Source of the DNA: Dyadobacter sp. CY261
GTDB lineage: Bacteria; Bacteroidota; Bacteroidia; Cytophagales; Spirosomataceae
Direction: 5' to 3'
NCBI RefSeq assembly: GCF_021440085.1
Contig: NZ_JAKCPW010000002.1
Coordinates: forward strand, 186,001-250,000
DNA: 64,000 nucleotides
Positions 36,202 to 44,810 of this stretch are shown here, one piece after another. The position numbers and the translations under genes were made by a program. A model generated the notes under the pieces. It ran no database searches. It was given only the letters and a program-made list of their open reading frames with translations, and had not been told where the DNA came from. Position 1 is the stretch's first letter. The number at the start of each line of letters is the position of its first letter.

Positions 36202-36250
36202 GGCGAATTCGCGTAATCAGCAGGCTAACTGGAAATGAGCAAACGGTAAA
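36202..36250. repeat. Dispersed 49-bp repeat, copy 1
   Basis: About 35 of 49 bases match 41785-41833 without a gap, and most differences are transitions. The core is the palindrome GCGAATTCGC. Both copies lie upstream of a minus-strand gene (start 36152 here). Confidence 0.5.
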
Positions 36251-36406
36251 ATTACATTGCCGGACTATGTCTGATAATTGAAAAGGCCCCATTGCACATC
36301 GCTTTCAAGTCTTCACAAACAGATTTATTAAAATGTACATGAATGTCACCCTCGACTTTCACCCTCGGTTTTACGACCTATTACGTTTTAATCTCTGTCA
36401 GTGGAA

Positions 36407-38320
36407 ATGATGAAGCTCTTCAAAATCATTGTGTTACTGTGTATTTGTTCAAAAGCATTTAGTCTTTCTGTTATGGGGAGCCACCTCGAATGGCAAACTG
36501 TGCCGGGCTCAAATGACGAATACAAGGTAAGATTAACGCTCTATCTCGATGCGACCAGTATCGAATTGGAACAGCAACAACAATACATTTACCTCTTTCA
36601 CGATGACAAACACTGGGAGACAGCTGGACAGTGGGTCTACTTTGGCCTCTTTTATTTGGACAAAATTTCCTCGCGGGAAGTTGAGCAGGATACACTTGCC
36701 TGCGCTGGAACAGGCCCCTGGGAAGATTTCGAAGGGCAGCGACATGTGTTCGTGAACATCTACGAAACAACGATTCAGGTTCCCGGCGTGCAAAAGTTAC
36801 CTTCGGACAACGGCTTTATCGTAGCTTGGCATTCGATTGGTACTCGTGATGGAAAGGATAATAACTGTACTAATTCAACAGGCTCGTTTGAGTGGGTGAC
36901 AACGTTCATTCCCCCCATGTCCAGGAATGGAGGTAGCATACGAAATTCGAGCCCTGTAATCGGAAATGTAAACAAGTTCTTCGTATGCATCGATGATTTT
37001 GCAACTATTCAATTGCCGGCAGTCGATAGCGATGGCGATAATCTTAAATACAAATTGTCGAAGCCTTATATCGTAATGGCCAGCCGGAGTATCCCACAAA
37101 AGACAATAACTACCCGCGATTTATTTTGGGCAAATGGGTACACCGACCAAAACCAAATGCATGGAAACCCAGCCCTAACCATCAACGAAAACACCGGCGA
37201 ACTCACGGTCAAACCCAGCGAGGAAGGCCAATACTTTATTGGCATTTCTGTCGATGAATATCGAAATGGAGTGAAGATCGGCACCGTCAATTTCTATTAC
37301 ACCCTCACAGTCGTGGACTGTAACGAGCAGCAGGCATGGGATAAGGACATTTACAAAGACACCACCGACATCCAAACCCTCACCATCTGCGAAGGCTCGC
37401 ATGCCACATTAACCTCCAAACAAACCTTCCCCAATCCGCAGCCGGAATTCCAATGGACCAGAAACGGCAAAACCATCTGGGGCGCTAATGCGCAAAGCAT
37501 TACCATTTCGGAAGCTGGTGAATATCAGCTTTTAGTGAAGAAAATAAACGGTTGCCCGGATTCCTTCGAATCTGAAACTGTCAATGTAAGCATCACATCT
37601 TCCGGTGCGGAGATGGATAGCATACCGCCCATTTGCGACACAACGCTTCCGTTTGTATTGAATGCGACGCCGCCGGGCGGAACATTTACCGGGGCAGGTG
37701 TAACGGGTAATACATTTGATCCGAAAATAGCCGGTGAAGGAACACACGAAATTCAATACGTGATCGAAGGCTCGGAGGCTTGCCCGACTTCGGTTGCGAA
37801 GCGCGATGTCATTGTGAGTCAGACGCCGGTGATCGATCTGGTAGATATTCTGTATGCTTCAAGAGATAAGCCGATTCGCATTGGCGTCAAAGACTCGCTG
37901 GATGTGGCCTACCGCTGGACACCGCCTGCTTATTTGAACAGCGTTACTTACGCGAATCCCACATGCACGCCCTCCGCAGGCATTACTTATTTGGTTACGG
38001 CTACAAATGCGTACGGCTGCGTAGGCCGTCGCGAGGTGAAGGTTAAGATCATCGAAAATATCCTCATCCCCGACGCATTCACGCCGAATAAGGATGGTAT
38101 CAACGAAACCTGGGAATTAAAAGGCATTGAAATTTATCCCAATTGCCGGGTGACGATCTACAACCGCTGGGGCGAAGTGATATTCCATTCCGTCGGCTAT
38201 CAAAATGCATTCGACGGAACGGTCGCAGGGGCATTGCAAATGCCGGGTGTATACGCGTATAAGATCCGGCTTACTGAGAACAGCCCTGAAATGATGGGGT
38301 CGTTGACGTTGATCCGGTAA
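36407..38320 (+). CDS. T9SS type B sorting domain protein (gliding motility-associated C-terminal domain)
   Basis: A 637-residue secreted protein. ATG 36407 is chosen over the GTG at 36401; the signal peptide core is KLFKIIVLLCICSKAFS. The first 310 residues are a beta-rich module with five or more cysteines, in the style of adhesin-like cell-surface proteins, followed by an Ig-like domain (TICEGSHATLTSKQTFPNPQ), a second similar repeat, and the type B sorting domain at about 550-637: IPDAFTPNKDGINETWELKG, VTIYNRWGEVIF, GVYAYKIRL. The domain directs export through the type IX system and cell-surface attachment (established for the family). The molecular role of the N-terminal part is unknown. 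Confidence 0.88.
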   Translation: MMKLFKIIVLLCICSKAFSLSVMGSHLEWQTVPGSNDEYKVRLTLYLDATSIELEQQQQYIYLFHDDKHWETAGQWVYFGLFYLDKISSREVEQDTLACAGTGPWEDFEGQRHVFVNIYETTIQVPGVQKLPSDNGFIVAWHSIGTRDGKDNNCTNSTGSFEWVTTFIPPMSRNGGSIRNSSPVIGNVNKFFVCIDDFATIQLPAVDSDGDNLKYKLSKPYIVMASRSIPQKTITTRDLFWANGYTDQNQMHGNPALTINENTGELTVKPSEEGQYFIGISVDEYRNGVKIGTVNFYYTLTVVDCNEQQAWDKDIYKDTTDIQTLTICEGSHATLTSKQTFPNPQPEFQWTRNGKTIWGANAQSITISEAGEYQLLVKKINGCPDSFESETVNVSITSSGAEMDSIPPICDTTLPFVLNATPPGGTFTGAGVTGNTFDPKIAGEGTHEIQYVIEGSEACPTSVAKRDVIVSQTPVIDLVDILYASRDKPIRIGVKDSLDVAYRWTPPAYLNSVTYANPTCTPSAGITYLVTATNAYGCVGRREVKVKIIENILIPDAFTPNKDGINETWELKGIEIYPNCRVTIYNRWGEVIFHSVGYQNAFDGTVAGALQMPGVYAYKIRLTENSPEMMGSLTLIR

Positions 38321-38422
38321 TATTTATTTCACATGATAATTAAAACGTGCCACTTGCTGGATAAAAGTAAGTGAAGCCAATTGTGAATTTCAAATTGCCT
38401 ATTCTTTTTAAACAAAATCATC

Positions 38423-39482
38423 TTGATCGACCTTCGCTTTAACTATCCCCATCTGGATTGTCAGTATGCCCATTTAAGTGAATGTTTAGCTATTGAAGCT
38501 GGGAAGGCAAATGCTGACAGGCTTCAACATTTGCAAACACTTTCCGCTCACGCAGCAACGTGGCTTTCCCAGCCAGAGCACCGCGTTAACTCTAGCCAAA
38601 TATTAACGACCCATGGAGGGAGTCATGCGCTATCCGTAATTGCGCAGGTAGCTGATATTGTGCGACAAGTAGTGGTGGTTGATCCATTGACCTATCATGG
38701 CTTTATCCGACTGGCATTTCTTTCTAAGATCAGATTAGTTGTATGTCCTATTGATGATCAAGGATTTGTACCGAACGAACTAACCGCAATTTGTGAGAGG
38801 TGTGTCGTAAAGGCATTTTATATGATACCAACTATCCATAATCCGCTTTGTGGCCTTCCAAATGCCTGCGGAGCGTCGGAAATCAATCGTTCAAGTCGCA
38901 CGCAAATTCAACGTTAGGATTATTGAGGACGACGCGTACGCTTTTTTAGTTGAAGGTGGACCTTGTCGATTTATGCATCTTGCTCCGGAAAGGACATTTT
39001 CAATAATCAGTCTTACAAAAATAGTGGACCCGCGTTTCAAGATTGCATTGTTGTATACGCCCCCTGAATGCTATTTGAAGGCACGCAGTGTTATTGAATT
39101 CGGGGCAGGCGAACCTAGCCAGCTCTTCGAGCGTCTGACTATCGAATGGATTAAGAACGGTTTACTCGATTCATTGTCCTATAAGAAAAGACAAGTTGCA
39201 AATCGGAGGCAACAAATAGTGCGAGAAATTCTGTATGGTTATGATTTTGTCTCTCAAAGTTCTGCTTTCCACATCTGGCTCCCGCTCAATGCACCCAATA
39301 TTGACCGCATTGTAACAGGTATCAAAAATGATGAAGTTGATATTCTCGGTAGCAGGGATTGTCAGGTTAGCAATGTGCCGGGCCCTGGCGGACTACGGAT
39401 TGCATTTGGAAATGTTCGGAGTGATGAAGAGTTGATTCGAGGTCTTAAAATACTTGTCAAACACATAACATACAGCCAGTAG
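38423..39482 (+). pseudogene. Frameshifted PLP-dependent aminotransferase (class I/II, MocR-domain type)
   Basis: Two overlapping frames together give one fold type I aminotransferase. The first part (TTG 38423 to about 38862) has IDLRFNYPHL, ILTTHGGSHALSVIAQV and TIHNPLCGLP; the second has ERRKSIVQVARKFNVRIIED, the PLP lysine in IISLTKIVDPRFK and the C-terminal domain to 39482. A single extra A in the run at 38860-38862 explains the shift and restores GLPMPAERR when removed. No ATG and no GntR-type DNA-binding domain precede it, so the 5' end may also be lost. The next gene, a DMT exporter, begins 9 bp after and is badly decayed. A one-base sequencing error is possible for this gene alone. 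Confidence 0.8.
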
Positions 39483-39490
39483 TATAAGCA

Positions 39491-40403
39491 ATGAAAAAGG
39501 AATATCTATATCTAAGTATAAGTTGTTGGCAGCGGGATTTACCACTGTCATTCTTTGGGCCTCTGGATTCATAGGAATAGAAGTTGCGCTCGGATCATAC
39601 ACACCAACACAAGTCGCATTCCTTCGGTTTCTGATAGCTTCCTCGATATTAGCCCTTTAAGCGTTGGGCGACGGTTCAAACCCCCTACAACACGTGATGC
39701 ATGTAGAATAGTCTTAATGGGTATGATAGGAATTGCGCTTTATAATATTACACTAAACTATGGCAAGCAATTCGCGTCAAGTAGTACGGCCAGTTTTGTA
39801 GTCAATACAGCTCCAATCTTTACGGCTATTCTATCGTCAATATTTTTAAATGAACAAGTTACATTCCGCCAAGCTGTCGGGATATTGATAGCTTTTCTTG
39901 GAATTGGTGTAATTGCCATTGGTGAAGGACATTTGGCTATACCATCATCATAGATGTTACTTTTGGCTCCATCATGCCAAAGTGCATTTTTTGTGCTTCA
40001 AAAACCACTTTTAAGCCGATACTCAGTATTCGAACTGATTTGCTTCAGCATTTGGACGGGAACAATTTGTATGTTTCCATTTGCCAATGGAATAGTATAC
40101 GCGTTCGGAAAGGCATCATTATCTGCCAATCTGGGAGTTCTTTATTTAGGTATTTTCCCGTCAATAATTGGCTATTTGTGCTGGGCATATGTATTGTCGA
40201 GAATGTAAGCCTCGAAGGTCGCGACTTTTTTGTACCTGATTCCACTCGTTACGATTATTATAGCTGGTTTGGTACAGGGAGAGATGGTTAAGACAATGAC
40301 AGTTGTAGGGGGCTTTTTAACTATTTTCGGAGTTGTTATCGTGAAAGTAAAGAGTTCCGAGAAACGGGGCGCTTTTGAAAAGGCTAACCCTAGTGAACTA
40401 TAA
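39491..40403 (+). pseudogene. Decayed EamA/DMT-family exporter
   Basis: The pieces LLAAGFTTVILWASGFIGIE, TPTQVAFLRFLIAS, then GMIGIALYNITLNYGKQFAS, GILIAFLGIGVIAIG, SAFFVLQKPLL, NLGVLYLGIFPSIIGYLCWA and FLYLIPLVTIIIAGLVQGE form a complete ten-helix EamA transporter in three frames. Lesions: a missing A after the ATG (39494-39498), TAA at 39658, a further one-base loss near 39668, in-frame TAG at 39951 and in-frame TAA at 40206. So many lesions rule out sequencing error. It was probably cotranscribed with the aminotransferase relic; exporter plus MocR-type protein is a common pair. Confidence 0.88.
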
Positions 40404-40423
40404 ATAAAAAAAGTATCCCCCGC

Positions 40424-40520
40424 TGGATCGAACCCCGAAAGTTGGACTAGTTAAGATTTAACGATTAGTGTGATGAGCTCGGTATTGAGCCGCGCTCATT
40501 CCATTTAAATTTAGCCTGAT
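40424..40520 (-). mobile_element. Remnant of an IS3-family element (transposase C-terminus and terminal repeat)
   Basis: On the minus strand codons from 40520 to 40458 read IRLNLNGMSAAQYRAHHTNR and a TAA, the typical end of an IS3-family OrfB transposase (NGMSPVQYR-type tail). After the stop comes GTCCAACTTTCGGGGTTC, close to the terminal inverted repeat seen in Bacteroidota IS3 elements. The rest of the element is missing: homology ends at 40520, where the HxlR fragment begins. The IS end is next to the decayed exporter. Confidence 0.72.
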
Positions 40521-40637
40521 CCTGTCGTGCTTGAGTACTCGCTGACGGAGTATAGGCATTCGCTAGAAATCGTGATCAAGAGGCTACGCGACTGGGGCGT
40601 GTCGCATGGGAAGCGGATGATGACCCCAGTCGAATAA
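40521..40637 (+). pseudogene. 3' fragment of an HxlR-family regulator
   Basis: Thirty-eight codons plus TAA read PVVLEYSLTEYRHSLEIVIK and then RLRDWGVSHGKRMMTPVE. Against the intact HxlR protein at 35030-35395, 31 of the first 37 or so residues are identical, and many synonymous bases differ, so it is the tail of a diverged paralogue and not a recent duplicate. The fragment starts precisely where the IS3 remnant ends. Confidence 0.85.
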
Positions 40638-40659
40638 AATAATTTAAAACCACATCACT

Positions 40660-41754
40660 TTACCATGCAATTTGCCTTAGCTTCTTTCTAAGAAAGTGTT
40701 TGACTGGTAACTCAAAAATCCGATAGATTAGGTAGGAGGTTGTGTAAGTGGATAGAATGAAGATGACCAGCGTTTCCGTTTTTGTTGGATTAAGTATTCC
40801 GTACAATAGAAACAGAGAATGAAACACTATTTGTAATGGAAAATGCAGCAGATAGGAACTGTAAGTCAAATCACCAAATCCTATCCACAGTTTTCCACTT
40901 TCGGGAGAGCGAACTTGAAGCCATGTCAGAAAGTACACGAATGTTGGCAGTATGGTTACACAAGCGACGTATACTTTTGGATGATGATGTTGCATAAAAG
41001 TAAATGGATAAAAGGCGATGCCAGCCACGCAAAGACCAACCGCGGGAAGCTTGCTGCTGGCAAAACATGAATTCGTACTCTGATGGTCGAATAACAAATA
41101 CAATAAACCGCCAAGAAAATAACAGAAAATACCAGCACCGACGTGTATTCCGCCAATTGCCAGTCCCATCAAACTCATTATTGCAACGTACCTGGGACGC
41201 AATGGTACGAATTTGCAAAAGACGAAAAATAACGCGTATAAGAGAACTTCTATCGATACCGACCATATCGGGCCGTTAAATGAATGTCCGTCTTGCAAAC
41301 CCCAATAAGAGGCGAATGCCAATTGGAGCATAAAATGTTTAAGGTCGTTATGTTCATATACAAAATACGAGTTAAAAAGCTGATAATAAACGAATTGAAG
41401 AGAGGCAGTAAGCAACAGCGTTAGCAGATGTAAGGGGTAGAGTCGCGAGAATCGATTCCATGCGAAGGTTTTCAACGATACAGACCGACGAACGATCCCG
41501 TTAGAATAGAAAGAAAAGAAAACGAACCCGGACAGAATAAAGAAGAGGTAGACGGCCAGATCTCCATATTCATAAAAAGGCTTTAAGATAAAGTAGCCTG
41601 GTTGTTCTTCTCTGTTAAAACCTGGGCGAAGTTTGCACTTATCGAAAAAGAAATGTTGGTAATGCCAGATCAGAACGGCAAACGAAGCAAAGCCACGAAG
41701 AAGGTCAAGCAAATAAAAGCGCTGAATTTGATTTTGAGCCCTGATAGTATTCAT
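40660..41754 (-). CDS. Acyltransferase 3 family membrane protein
   Basis: A 364-residue inner membrane protein of the AT3 family that O-acylates sugars or other cell-envelope compounds. Family hallmarks: LLRGFASFAVLIWHYQHFF with the conserved His at about 34, LYLFFILSGFVF-like segment, RFSRLYPLHLLTL with the R-x-x-R motif, and GPIWSVSIEVLLYALFF near 165. About ten transmembrane helices. ATG 41754 is preferred to the TTG at 41763. Base composition is lower in GC than most neighbours, in line with the surrounding accessory region. The substrate is unknown. Confidence 0.9.
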   Translation of the reverse strand: MNTIRAQNQIQRFYLLDLLRGFASFAVLIWHYQHFFFDKCKLRPGFNREEQPGYFILKPFYEYGDLAVYLFFILSGFVFFSFYSNGIVRRSVSLKTFAWNRFSRLYPLHLLTLLLTASLQFVYYQLFNSYFVYEHNDLKHFMLQLAFASYWGLQDGHSFNGPIWSVSIEVLLYALFFVFCKFVPLRPRYVAIMSLMGLAIGGIHVGAGIFCYFLGGLLYLLFDHQSTNSCFASSKLPAVGLCVAGIAFYPFTFMQHHHPKVYVACVTILPTFVYFLTWLQVRSPESGKLWIGFGDLTYSSYLLHFPLQIVFHSLFLLYGILNPTKTETLVIFILSTYTTSYLIYRIFELPVKHFLRKKLRQIAW

Positions 41755-41784
41755 GTTGCTCAAAATAGTCGTCTTGTAGTTCCG

Positions 41785-41833
41785 AGCGAATTCGCTTGAT
41801 CGATAGGTTAGCCGGAAATGTCCGAACGGTGAG
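41785..41833. repeat. Dispersed 49-bp repeat, copy 2
   Basis: Partner of 36202-36250 with about 35 of 49 matching bases and the same GCGAATTCGC core, located upstream of the minus-strand acyltransferase gene. The two copies flank the accessory segment that holds the pseudogenes and the IS remnant. Confidence 0.5.
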
Positions 41834-41889
41834 AAGCAGGGAATTTGTTTGCTGGTATCTGCTCAGATCTTTTCAGAATTAGCAACACA

Positions 41890-41920
41890 AAAAAGGCAAC
41901 CCATTACAGGTTGCCTTTTT
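41890..41920 (-). terminator. Terminator of fbaA
   Basis: A perfect 12-bp stem, AAAAAGGCAACC (41890-41901) with GGTTGCCTTTTT (41909-41920), loop of 7 nt, with a T-run on the minus strand. It lies 23 bp 3' of the fbaA stop. Confidence 0.9.
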
Positions 41921-41942
41921 ACAGTTCAATAAAATGCGCAGA

Positions 41943-43022
41943 TTACCCCAGCTGATTAATGCAGTTCAAATCTTCGAACGCAACTTTCAGACGGGCGATC
42001 ATGCTTTCTTCGCCTTTGCGTAGCCATACGCGTGGGTCGTAGTATTTTTTGTTCGGGGAATCTGAACCTTCGGGGTTGCCGAGTTGTGATTGCAGGTAAC
42101 CTTCTTTGGATTTGTAATATTGGAGAACACCTTCCCAGGTCGACCATTGCATATCGGTATCGATGTTCATTTTGATCGCGCCGTACTCGATCGCTTCGCG
42201 GATTTCTTCGCGGGATGAGCCTGATCCTCCATGGAATACGAAGTTAACGGGCAGGTCGCCAGTTCCGAATTTCTCCTTAATGTAATTCTGTGAATTACGA
42301 AGGATTTTCGGCTCCAACTTCACGTTACCTGGCTTGTAAACCCCGTGAACATTACCAAATGCAGCTGCAATGGTGAAGTTCGGAGATATTTTCAACAGTT
42401 CTTCGTAAGCGAATGCCACTTCCTCAGGCTGAGTATAGAGTTTCGAGCTGTCAACGTCAGAGTTGTCGACACCGTCTTCTTCGCCACCCGTTACACCGAG
42501 TTCGATTTCAAGCGTCATGCCTAATTTCGCCATACGTTCGAAATATTTAGCGCAGATCTCGATGTTTTCCTCGATAGGCTCTTCCGAAAGGTCGAGCATG
42601 TGTGAGCTGTACAACGGCTTACCATATTGATCGAAATAACGCTCGCCCGCATCCAGCAAACCGTCGATCCAGGGAAGGAGTTTTTTCGCGCAGTGGTCGG
42701 TGTGGAGGATTACAGGGATTTCGTACAATGCCGCCATCTGGTGTACGTGCATCGCACCGGAGATACCGCCGGCAATAGCTGCCTGCTGATTGGCATTGGA
42801 AAGACTTTTTCCTGCATAAAATATAGCACCGCCATTCGAAAACTGAATAATAACAGGGCTGTTAACCGTTTTGGCTGTTTCCAGGACCGCATTTACCGAA
42901 TTGGTACCTACCACGTTAACCGCCGGAAGGGCATAATTGTTTTCGTTGGCATGGCGGAAAATTTCACTAACTCCATCGCCGGTTACAACACCGGGTGCAA
43001 AGCGTTTTGTCGTTTCGCTCAT
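41943..43022 (-). CDS. fbaA: Class II fructose-bisphosphate aldolase
   Basis: Zinc-dependent aldolase cleaving fructose 1,6-bisphosphate to dihydroxyacetone phosphate and glyceraldehyde 3-phosphate. The 359-residue length is that of class IIA enzymes. Visible: LHTDHCAKKLLPWIDGLLDA with the zinc-binding His and catalytic Asp near residue 109, ELGVTGGEEDGVDNS near 177, FGNVHGVYKPGNVKL near 226 and FVFHGGSGSSREEI near 263 with the second zinc histidine. Monocistronic with its own terminator. Confidence 0.97.
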   Translation of the reverse strand: MSETTKRFAPGVVTGDGVSEIFRHANENNYALPAVNVVGTNSVNAVLETAKTVNSPVIIQFSNGGAIFYAGKSLSNANQQAAIAGGISGAMHVHQMAALYEIPVILHTDHCAKKLLPWIDGLLDAGERYFDQYGKPLYSSHMLDLSEEPIEENIEICAKYFERMAKLGMTLEIELGVTGGEEDGVDNSDVDSSKLYTQPEEVAFAYEELLKISPNFTIAAAFGNVHGVYKPGNVKLEPKILRNSQNYIKEKFGTGDLPVNFVFHGGSGSSREEIREAIEYGAIKMNIDTDMQWSTWEGVLQYYKSKEGYLQSQLGNPEGSDSPNKKYYDPRVWLRKGEESMIARLKVAFEDLNCINQLG

Positions 43023-43195
43023 AGTAATAAAGGATATTTTTTCAAGAATTAATTTTACAATTCAAGTGTCGGCCCGGAATTGTACGGCAATCCCTGCAAG
43101 TTAGCTATTTTAGCCAAAATGGCCGAGCTATGTATGGTTTATTATAGGTTGAAACGAAGATTAATACAGCAATGATCGTTTTGGCGCAATCTGTG

Positions 43196-43203
43196 GTATC
43201 TTT
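43196..43203 (+). promoter_or_regulatory. Candidate -7 box of the CNNM-like operon
   Basis: TATCTTTG fits TAnnTTTG and lies 57 nt before the ATG at 43261. The nearest TTTG upstream is only 13 nt away, so the -33 element is doubtful. Confidence 0.35.
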
Positions 43204-43260
43204 GAAAATCAATGAAAAAGTGGGGTTGCGGCTCCCGATGTTTAAGAAGATTCTTCATTA

Positions 43261-43569
43261 ATGAATTCCAAACTGATCCGGACGATTTTCCTGGCCCTGG
43301 CATTCGGATTTCTGGTGCTTTGGGTGCTCGAATTCCGGCGCGCCGGGCTCTTCGAAAGCTACTGGCTATTGCTATTGTGCATCATTTGTTTTTTGCTATT
43401 CCAATTCACGCGGTTGAAGGCAGCCGCGCTTGCCAAAGGGGCGGGGCAACCGGAGGCTGTGTCCAAAAAATCCGGTGCAGCGTCTGCAGGTGCAGCGTCT
43501 GCGGGATCCGCGGTCGGCAGTCGGCAGTCGGCCTTCCATTCCAAACCTGGTAAAAAGCCCAAGAAATGA
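43261..43569 (+). CDS. Small hypothetical membrane protein
   Basis: A 102-residue protein with two hydrophobic segments (about residues 7-23 and 31-46) and a basic, low-complexity C-terminal tail rich in Ala, Ser, Gly and Lys. No known family is recognised. The tail is encoded by short tandem repeats (43474-43503 and 43513-43533). Its stop overlaps the next start in ATGA, so the two proteins are probably translationally coupled and may act together at the inner membrane. Confidence 0.65.
   Translation: MNSKLIRTIFLALAFGFLVLWVLEFRRAGLFESYWLLLLCIICFLLFQFTRLKAAALAKGAGQPEAVSKKSGAASAGAASAGSAVGSRQSAFHSKPGKKPKK
43474..43533 (+). repeat. Tandem repeats inside the small membrane protein gene
   Basis: A 15-bp unit occurs twice (GGTGCAGCGTCTGCA at 43474 and, with one change, 43489) and a 7-bp unit GTCGGCA occurs three times (43513, 43520, 43527 with a final C). 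The 7-bp unit is out of phase with codons, so gain or loss of one copy would shift the frame. Confidence 0.7.
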
Positions 43570-44780
43570 ACCCGATATTCCTGGTTACCACCATCGTCTT
43601 CTTTATTCTGGCAGGTTATTATGGCGCGGTGCGATCGGTGTTGCTCGATGTGTGGATCGACAGGTATTCGCTCCGGCACGAGAAAAACGAGTTGGTTGAG
43701 CAGACGCTCTACTGGCGCCGGATACTCCGGATGATCCGCCTGATGGTGGTCGCATTGGGCAGTTTTATGGCTGTAATAACCGTATTTCCACTATTTTCTC
43801 CCAATACCGGCGTGCAAAACTGGCTGCTGATTATCGCTTTGTTTGCGGCGCTGGCGGTGTTGTGGATGGCATGTTATTCCAGCTGGGTCAAAGTTGGACG
43901 GGCTTTTCCAAAGGCGTTGGATTTGAAAGCATTCCCCGTTCGTTTCGGAGAATGGCTGATGACGCCGCTATACTGGGTTGTGGAGCCGTTTGTGAAGGAA
44001 AACATCCTGTCGCCTTCGCTGCGGGATGATATTATTTCAGCCGATGACCCTGATTTCGACGATCATAGTATCGAAGAGCGGATGTTTATCAATGCATTGG
44101 ACTTCAAGGATTTGCGCATCCGAGATTGTATGATCCCAAGGACGGAAATTTCAGCTGTCAATGTCAATGCAAGTATAGAAGATTTGAGGACCGCGTTTCT
44201 GACAAGCGGGCATTCGAAAATCATTGTACATAAGGAATCGGTCGATGAGGTGCTGGGCTACTGCCATGCATTATCGTTGTTTAAAAAACCGAAAGAGATC
44301 AGCAACATTATCACACCCATCCTGATCGTGCCCGAAGCCATGCCTGCGCGCGATCTCATGCTGCGCTTCCTCGAAGAGCGCCGCAGCATCGCTCTGGTAG
44401 TAGATGAGTTCGGAGGAACTTCGGGACTGGTAAGCGTGGAAGACGTAGTGGAGCAGATTTTCGGGGAAATCCAGGACGAATACGATACCACGGAGGACTG
44501 GACCGAGCGCCAGATCGACGAGCATACCTATATGCTCAGCGCACGACACGAACTCGACTATTTGAACGACAAATACGGCTGGGAACTACCCGAAGGTGAT
44601 TACGACACGGTCGCCGGGATGCTAATCCATTTTTGCGGCGATTTGCCTGATGAAAACGAGGTCGTTGAAATTCCGCCGTACTCCTTCGAGATAGTTTCCG
44701 TACAAGACACGCGCATCGAATTAGTGAAACTGACTTTGGAAGAAAAAGAGCGTAAAACGGAAAAAAGCAGCCATAATTAG
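43566..44780 (+). CDS. CNNM/CorC-like membrane protein with CBS pair
   Basis: A 404-residue protein of the hemolysin/CNNM group, linked to magnesium or other cation transport. The cytoplasmic part is standard: EERMFINALDFKDLRIRDCM, a CBS pair (about residues 180-310, VVDEFGGTSGLVSVEDVVEQ) and a CorC_HlyC domain (about 320-400). The N-terminal membrane region has three or four helices but does not show the usual DUF21 signature with small residues and an acidic residue in the first helix. It is coupled by a 4-bp overlap to the small membrane protein upstream. Confidence 0.85.
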   Translation: MNPIFLVTTIVFFILAGYYGAVRSVLLDVWIDRYSLRHEKNELVEQTLYWRRILRMIRLMVVALGSFMAVITVFPLFSPNTGVQNWLLIIALFAALAVLWMACYSSWVKVGRAFPKALDLKAFPVRFGEWLMTPLYWVVEPFVKENILSPSLRDDIISADDPDFDDHSIEERMFINALDFKDLRIRDCMIPRTEISAVNVNASIEDLRTAFLTSGHSKIIVHKESVDEVLGYCHALSLFKKPKEISNIITPILIVPEAMPARDLMLRFLEERRSIALVVDEFGGTSGLVSVEDVVEQIFGEIQDEYDTTEDWTERQIDEHTYMLSARHELDYLNDKYGWELPEGDYDTVAGMLIHFCGDLPDENEVVEIPPYSFEIVSVQDTRIELVKLTLEEKERKTEKSSHN

Positions 44781-44810
44781 CCTTTAATCAAGCACCATTA
44801 AATCACTCCC

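Noticed and set aside
38850..39482. Second half of the aminotransferase as an independent gene
   Set aside because: It lacks the N-terminal half of the fold and overlaps the first half precisely where one base would restore a single frame.
39555..39953. Annotating the exporter pieces as separate small genes
   Set aside because: They are consecutive parts of one EamA protein divided by stops and frameshifts.
43212..43553. Alternative frame overlapping the small membrane protein
   Set aside because: Cys-rich and out of frame with the coupled ATGA junction to the CNNM-like gene.
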